Assembly (NCBI RefSeq): GCF_958298935.1
Contig: NC_084922.1
Span: 16,432,501-16,496,500 of the forward strand
From: Phragmites australis
Lineage: Eukaryota; Streptophyta; Magnoliopsida; Poales; Poaceae
DNA: 64,000 nucleotides
Direction: 5' to 3'
Positions 58,021-64,000 of the stretch are shown one piece after another. The notes below the pieces were generated by a model that made no database searches, had not been told where the DNA came from, and saw only the letters and a program-made list of their open reading frames with translations. Numbering within the stretch: the first letter of the stretch is position 1; each line of letters starts with the position of its first letter. The translations under genes and the position numbers were made by a program.

Positions 58021-58500
58021 GTTGATATGATGGATCCTAAATCGAGCTATCTATTGAAAATCAGACTAGATGAGAACCGTAAATACGCTAGGAAAGATTG
58101 CACATGTTTTTCCTTCACTAAGGTTTTAAATTCTAACACCACAAATTTCAAGGACTTTGTTCAATTGATCATAGACGAGTCTCCACTGGGTTATAAGGAC
58201 GTTGTCGTTGTTTAATACTATGATGGTGGTTTGAAATCCTTTCCACACATGTTTGACAAACATGTTGAGACTAAGGTTGTGCGTATGAGCATTGCATACT
58301 GTGATGCCTCAGATTCACAGCCTATCACTCTGTGGCATATTACACCATCTAAAAAGGCTAGTACAGATGTCCTAGCCACGACATCCATGGCATGCCTAGC
58401 TCAAGCAGGTCTAAGCATACCTACTACTCAACTTGAGCAGAGCCACAAACTTTCTGAGCCATTTACTTAAGAATGAATATGTGGATGTTGATGAAGAGGG
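58021..58500 (+). pseudogene. N-terminal fragment of a MULE protein
   Basis: The frame from 58027 reads LLKIRLDENRKYARKD, NFKDFVQLIIDESPLGYKDV, then HVETKVVRMSIAYCD and, after a stop, EYVDVDEEGMYLG-like text. This fits the PB1-like N-terminal region that precedes the DDE domain in many grass MULE transposases. Stops at about 58213 and 58468 break the frame, and no transposase core follows. Its orientation is opposite to the MULE-derived remnant at 59580-60649. Confidence 0.6.
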
Positions 58501-59215
58501 TATGTACTTAGGCATGGTGAACATGGGCTTATTTTGGGTGTCTTAGACATGATGTAGTGTGTGTCTAACATGCTTGCCCCTTTTGCTTAGTCTAGATGAA
58601 TCAATTGATGCCAGTATGGTGTTGTAATACATCTACCTATCAAGATGGTATCTGTAAACCAATTGTGAACCTTATATGTGACTTGAAATTTGTGTGAGTG
58701 AACCTAGTGTCTTGATGTAATATATGCATCTATGTGTAAAACTTTCTCCATCTATTTGATATAATATATACATGACAATCTTATACATGTACTAGAGCAT
58801 GTTTAGTGATGCTTCTATTCGCGATTGTAGTGGCACAAAATTGCTACATGGTACCTCAGGGGTAAATGCCTCTATTCCATTAGGACTTAACAATAAATGA
58901 GGGTCAAATTGACAGCAGTGGCTAAGAAAGGATGGAAATTTAAATCAATGGCAATTAAGGAAAGCCAATCTTTTCAGTGGCAAATAGGCCATGATCTTAT
59001 CTTCTAATGGCAATCAGGGAATTTTCTCTTTCTCCTTTAGGAAAATTATCACCATACCATTATGTTGGAACCAGTCTGTCAAAATACCATTCAAAGTTGT
59101 GACATTACCAAACTACTATGAATGTTTATCCCTATTACTCCAAAATACCATTATGAGATAATTGAAGTTAACGGTAGAAGGAAAAAGATATATGTACTCT
59201 TGTTCTTTACTCTAA
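58501..59215. other. Non-coding AT-rich DNA
   Basis: No gene is seen. Repeated ACCATTATG/ATACCATT phrases at 59050-59160 resemble non-coding ends of DNA transposons, but no inverted pair was found. Confidence 0.35.
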
Positions 59216-59508
59216 AACAGATCTAGACAACAACCAAACATATCATAGTAGCATGCTTCACAAGGAACAAAATATGCCTCAGACATATCAAAGTGAGCAT
59301 GCATAAATTAGTTCAATACATCATTCAAACCACAACAAGTAACATCAGGTTCAACAAGACATAACAGATCTAGACAACAACCAAACATATCATAGTAGCA
59401 TGCTTCACAAGGAACAAAATATGCCTCAGACATATCAAAGTGAGCATGCATAAATTAGGTCAATACATCATTCAAACCACAACAAGTAATATCAGGTTCA
59501 ACAAGACA
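59216..59508. repeat. 147-bp tandem duplication
   Basis: AACAGATCTAGACAACAACC starts at 59216 and again at 59363. The copies are nearly identical up to TTCAACAAGACAT, with differences such as AGTTCAATAC/AGGTCAATAC and GTAACATC/GTAATATC. Confidence 0.93.
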
Positions 59509-59579
59509 TCGGTTCATACTTAGTACATAAGTTCATATATTGCTTTCAAAATACATAAGTAGCACAACACTTTTTTCAA

Positions 59580-60649
59580 AAGATCACAACATCACTACAT
59601 GTTTGATTTCAAAGGAGAATTCATAGCAGCCTTTTGCCTCCTTGTCAGGGCCCTGGACTTGTGCTTGCTCCAACTGGTTGAGTACATTGGCTAGTAGGAG
59701 AACATGCAAGTGCTACCCTTCGCCTTGTCATTAGACTTGAAGTTGCAGCCATATTACAATCCTACTGATTGGATTCCCTAATTGGTGTCAAAGGATTGAC
59801 CGACTTGGTTTTCTTGCAAATGATACCAGCCTCTATAGCTTTCTTCCTCCTCTTCCTAGAATTTAATTTAGTAATAATCAGCACATGAACATATAAATGA
59901 ACAATCCAAGTAAATTATGTAAATGAGATGTACCTTTTAGGCAGTTTTGTAGGTGGGTTAGACATGCCATCCAGATCAGCCATTGGCCTCTTTGAATGCT
60001 TTTCATGATGCTTAAATTGTTTACATCTTTTGCATTTATGTTGTTTTCATGTTGATGGCCCACTACTATTCTTTATCCTTTGATATCTAGGCAACTAATG
60101 GCAGTGGTTGTGGCTGCATGCTTGAGGGTGAAGCAAGTAACGTTTGCACCTGCTTATTCTCAATAGTCACAAAGAATTTCACATTCCTCGTGTCCATGTT
60201 ATATTCAAATAATGTAGGTATCTCACACTTGGCAATTAAAGGGATCAACCAATCCTATGTTGTAGAATACCATGCTATCATTCTTTGATCATCATTCCAT
60301 TTGAAATAGTTCTTAACATGCGAAGCTAACTCAATGATAGAGAACAACTCATGGTCCACAACAAAGTGCCAGGTTTTACCCTTTCGATACTCCTTTCTGC
60401 CATCTATGGTTGTGCAAAATAATTCAACCGTAACTTCTACTCGAAATGTGGATGAAGGATCAACACTGAATAAATGGTTAGGATTCGAGTATCTGCACAA
60501 CCTAAAGGATTCCACACATTGAGCAATCAAACATTACAAACAAGTCAATCTAGCCTAATCATGCTATATTTCAGCCCCAATTTCAATCAAATCTTGCATC
60601 ACAAAAAAAGGGAACAACAACATACTCGGTAGGGATCTCATTGGGATCC
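59580..60649 (-). pseudogene. MULE-derived gene lacking the transposase core
   Basis: Minus-strand pieces: a DPNEIPTEY start near 60640, then VDPSSTFRVEVTVELFCTT and TWHFVVDHELFSIIELASHV (60530-60255), an N-terminal PB1-like region of grass MULE proteins. After ENKQVQTLLASPSSMQPQPL (about 60150) comes CKRCKQFKHHEKHSKRPMAD (about 60040-59980), a degenerate form of the zinc knuckle normally found after the SWIM domain. After a possible intron (59930-59870) basic C-terminal text follows (RKRRKKAIEAG). DDE and SWIM domains are absent. A Copia LTR cuts the 5' end at 60650. It could be an internally deleted transposase. Several stops argue against function. Confidence 0.6.
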
Positions 60650-62256
60650 TATAGCAAAAATAGCCCTATTAGACCATGATTGTGATTTTGGTGATTAATG
60701 ATAACATAGACAATAACACTAACATGTTTGTAAAGAATATATATTAGTAGGTTTTATGGATGCAATACATTAAGAAGCCACCGTGGTCGGGACAAAGTTT
60801 GGTTGAATTGGAGAAGACCTAAAAAATATAACTAAACAGAAAGGTCTAATGTAGAGAAGTTGTGAACACCAGTGTTTTCTTGCTGGGTGTTTTTACACAC
60901 TGGATGATCCGGTGATATAGAGATATGAACGCTGGAGCATTTCTGTGTTGAAGCTCAAGGATGGTACACGCTGGAAGGTCCAACGATTGAAGTGTGCGCG
61001 TCGAAGTATACGCCGGAGCAATTGTTGCAGAGAGGATTGCAATAGTGGGAAGACCGAAGGACTATACACAAGAAGGTCTGGCGATTGAAGTGTGCACGCC
61101 GGAGCATTTGTTGCAGAGAAGATATCAAAATTCGATTTGGTGTAATTTAACATACCGGATGGTCCGGCAGTAAAGCAAAGCAACCCCAAAGTATTTTGCA
61201 CTGAGGAAGGCGCTGGATGGCTCAGTTGAACACGCCGGAAGGTCCGACGATGGAGCTGGTGAATACATTAGAACATCCGGTGTTCACATTGGTTTTGAGT
61301 AGAGTTCCAACGACTAGTTTTGGAAGATATATACGTCGGATGATCCGGTGAGAACAATCTATCTACACCAGTACACCAGTACATCCGACGTATACAAAGA
61401 ATTTATGCCGTTGGGACAACGACTACACCGCGGGGTTGAGGCTATAAATACCCCTCCACTTAGTTATCTGAAGGTGCTGGAGTCTAAAGAAGCTCATATA
61501 CACTTGAAAAGACATCCAAGCCATCAAAGTGCTAAAAGTGATCATCCAAGATGATTAAGCACAAGATTAGAGAGTGATTAGTGCTTATAGGCCTAGAGAG
61601 AAATATTGCTAGGTGTTGCAACCTAGAGAGTGGATCAAGTAGTGATCCAACCTTGTACCAAGAGATACGCCGATGCCCTGGAGTCTTAGTGACTCACCGG
61701 AACCTTGAGCCTTGGTGGCTCAAGCTTATTGACCCTCTGACTTGGTGTGGAGCGGTGGCAAGAAACGTGTACAGGGACGCGGAGGCCCTTGGATTGGTGG
61801 CTAAAACTCCAAAGTGAAGACAAGGTACAAGTGGCCGACAGAGAGGTTAGTGGTGAGACATCGCCTTGGTGGCTTGGTTGCTCATTGTACTTGAGGCCTT
61901 GCCTTGGTGGTTTGGTAGCTCAAGAGTTGTGACTGGAAGAGTCTTGCAACCGGGAGCATATCCTTTGTGAAGCTCCAACGTGGACTAAGGGTGGCTTGTA
62001 TGCCACCGATGCTATGAGATAAAATCCATTATGCCGAGTTTGCTCTCTCTACCTTATTTATGTTTTCGCATTTATACACTTATAATTTACCTTCCTAAGT
62101 AGGTTGTAAACCTTTTGAATGGTAGAGTAAACACACTAGACAAATCTAGATCATATTTAGATAAAAATTGATATAAGTTTATCTTGTGAAGTTTTTACAG
62201 CTATTAGTTTTTAAATATCCTAATTCACCCCCTCTTAAACGTCATTGTTCCTCACA
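60650..62256 (+). mobile_element. 5' LTR of a SIRE-type Copia element (LTR E)
   Basis: Start TATAGCAAAAATAGCCC (aligning with TGTAGC of the LTR at 37899, so the TG has mutated to TA), GATTTTGGTGATTAATGATA near the start, many GGTCCGGC/GGATGATCCGGTG motifs (60900-61380) and a TATAAATA box at 61443. The end is AATTCACCCCCTCTTAAACG then CCTCACA. A PBS follows. Confidence 0.8.
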
Positions 62257-62689
62257 ATTAGTATCAGAGCCACGTGATCTTGATAGGTTTAACCACCTAG
62301 AATTGTGATGTCTGGAGTTGGGATGTATACCCATATCGTTCCATATTTTGATGGCAGTAGTCTTGATAGGTTTAATCACATGGGGGTGAAAGATTCTTTC
62401 TTATCCGATGCCAAGAACCTTGCTATCACAAGCAAGTAAGCACCATACTCACACATGAAGGCAAAGAAGAGGGAGACAAGAGGAAAAGCAAAAGCATTCA
62501 CAAACATAGGAAGATAGGTGAGCGAAGATGAATAGTCAAGCTCAAGTGATGAAAGTCTCACTATCTACTTCTCTAAGAAAAGCTCTTACTCAAGGTCATC
62601 ATCATACAAGTAATCACGCAAGACATCTCACAAGTGCCTTATGGCTAAATGTATAGATACAATGCTAGTAATGACTATGGATCAATTTT
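62257..62689 (+). pseudogene. Primer-binding site and deleted gag of the Copia element
   Basis: TAGTATCAGAGCC (62260) is an initiator-Met-type PBS with one change. A frame from the ATG at 62310 begins MSGVGMYTHIVPYFDGSS, like a Copia gag start. It passes at once into text like a gag C-terminal region (KEEGDKRKSKSI, Ser- and Lys-rich), so the gag centre is deleted. TCTTGATAGGTTTAA occurs twice (about 62278 and 62353). Coding ends at the CACTA remnant. Confidence 0.6.
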
Positions 62690-62943
62690 GAGGTAGCTTT
62701 TTAGACTTAACCTGACACAAATGCATTGAGGAAAATCGTCAGCCTCATGCTGATTCTGAGGCAGATTTGTTAGCCTCAGAGTCACCTATTTGAGGCTGAC
62801 TTCATTGGCTGCCTAAAAAAAACCTTTTTTGAGGCAGGGGTATCTGAGGCAAGCTTTGTCTGCCTCAATATATCTTTTGACGCTGAATTTACTAATATTT
62901 GAGGCTGAATAGCCTGCCTCAAATACTCTACCGTGTTGTAGTG
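62690..62943 (-). mobile_element. Terminal fragment of a CACTA (En/Spm-type) transposon
   Basis: On the minus strand the fragment begins CACTACAACACGGTAGAG at 62943. TIRs starting CACTACAA are diagnostic of CACTA elements. Subterminal repeats of TTGAGGCAG / GAGGCTGA occur in both orientations over the next 250 bases. The opposite terminus is not in the window, so this is a truncated end. Confidence 0.8.
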
Positions 62944-64000
62944 CAACTTCACCAAAATCTCAAATAAGCCAGGATCTTTACACACTGATAAGTGTAATGC
63001 ATGGCTACCATGAATTTGGCAAGATTAGGTCTTTCCAAGATGGCATTATATAACATCTCAGAGTCAACCATGTCAAACATAACTTTTTTTGTCCGAAAGT
63101 TGGCGTGCTTCTCGAAGGTAACAGGTAGTGATATCTGGCTGATGGGAGTGACCAAAGATCTGGGTACTATAGCATGGAAGGCTTTGAGTATACAGCTTGA
63201 TAGCAGACTGGGAGATCTGCATCCCTTCGAGTGCATTCGCGAAGAGGATGTTTAGGCAATTCCTTCTATTAATAAGAACTCAGGTAACCCTGCAGTTATT
63301 TATCGTAAGTTCAACCACTATCGGGAAGCGGTCTAGTCGTACGAAGTTATTAGGGCGGTATTCATGGCCAAAGGAGATTTCCATGTTTGACCACTTAACA
63401 GCCTGACGACCCTTAGGGATGGCAGTTAGGACTTCTCGGCCCACCATCTTGTACTATCGTTTGGACTCGTAGGACATGAAATCATTGAACATGAGGTCGA
63501 TTGTCCTCTCGTCCAAGTGAAAAGACACCGAATTCGTGTCGTCCTCACTACCGCTAGAGCCTTAGTCCCTACTCTGGGCCACGACTTGGATCTTCTTTCC
63601 TTTGGCCGCCTTTTCGACCTCCACTTTGACCATCTTCTCCTAGAGTTGGTATTCATGGAGGTTGTGGTTGTCGGTCTGGTGGAGGTCGCACAAGGGCTTA
63701 CCGTCATGTTTGTCGAAACCTAATGTAGAGGTCTTGCCCTAGGAGGAACTGGGGTGCTTGTCCGGACGGATGTTAGGTAGAACTACAAAAACTTCCTTAG
63801 AATTATTTTTCTTGTCCTTATCTCCTTTGATGTTCTTCTTGTGCTTGGCCTTTGCCTAGTGAGCCCGGTTTGAGGGTGCTTGATGCCCTAAGTCTTCTCC
63901 TTGACGAAGAGAAGCATGTCTTCAGCCTTAGCGAACTCATCGACGATCTTCATGACCTCCTTAACCGTCTCAGGCTCTTGGATGGTGATATCTTCAATGC
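62944..64000 (-). pseudogene. Decayed Gypsy gag-protease (Tat-like), runs off right edge
   Basis: Minus-strand text from the right: a gag region with ETVKEVMKIVDEFAKAEDML (about 63970-63900), a Cys/His segment CDLHQTDNHNLHEYQ (near 63690), then TIDLMFNDFMSYESKR (63500-63455). The protease region at about 63300-62946 has ISQISLPVTFEKHANFRTKK and RPNLAKFMVAMHYTY. The protease active-site triplet, normally DGG or D[ST]G, reads INRRN here, so the catalytic Asp is gone. Stops occur in several places. RT is not reached: the CACTA end abuts the protease at 62943. The gag-protease text resembles grass Tat/Retand-like Gypsy elements, the same broad group as the left-edge element. Confidence 0.8.

Overview
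The window is plant nuclear DNA, most likely from a grass (Poaceae, probably panicoid). I infer this from the dense nested LTR retrotransposons of Tekay/Del, Tat and SIRE/Maximus type, from MULE, CACTA and Tourist-like DNA transposons, and from one GC-rich-exon gene with a grass-style intron/exon structure. No database search was possible. All family names are recognition from sequence motifs.

Only one convincing host gene is present. It is a nine-exon, minus-strand ESD4/ULP1-type SUMO protease (46501-50656, 482 codons deduced), with the catalytic His, Asp, Gln and Cys all visible. Everything else is transposon-derived or unassigned intergenic DNA.

Layout. (1) 1-2213: 5' end of a minus-strand Tat-like Gypsy element (open gag start, PBS, LTR with six 73-bp G-box repeats), inserted into the reverse transcriptase of an older minus-strand Gypsy (2214-4790). 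(2) 5517-13175: a minus-strand SIRE-type Copia element with its 3' LTR and decayed gag-pol. At about 13175 it abuts a plus-strand SIRE-type Copia fragment (RNase H, env-like ORF, 3' LTR; 13176-39507). (3) 16394-36570: a plus-strand Tekay/Del chromovirus sitting inside that env-like ORF. Its 5' LTR is broken by a solo LTR (18264-21398, TSD CGAGA) and by an unrelated LTR (22095-29385), which itself carries another solo LTR (22671-25874, TSD CTTTT). The internal part (PBS 29630, gag-pol 30397-34752, PPT 35144) is followed by a truncated 3' LTR. (4) 39508-42780: a decayed MULE transposase split by a SIRE-type solo LTR (40131-42526, TSD CCAAG), which contains a Tourist-like MITE (40539-41129, TSD TAA). 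(5) 42781-50981: low-copy DNA, simple repeats, a 117-bp triplication and the SUMO protease gene. (6) 50982-57667: a non-autonomous Tat-like LTR element carrying tandem arrays and an antisense ORF, starting about 325 bp upstream of the protease start codon. (7) 57668-64000: MULE N-terminal fragments, a tandem duplication, a SIRE-type LTR with a deleted interior, a CACTA terminus and a decayed minus-strand Gypsy gag-protease running off the right edge.

The transposon genes are broken by stops, frameshifts and nested insertions, except for the partial gag at the left edge and the antisense ORF at 56356-56796. Target-site duplications let the insertion order be read directly for several layers.
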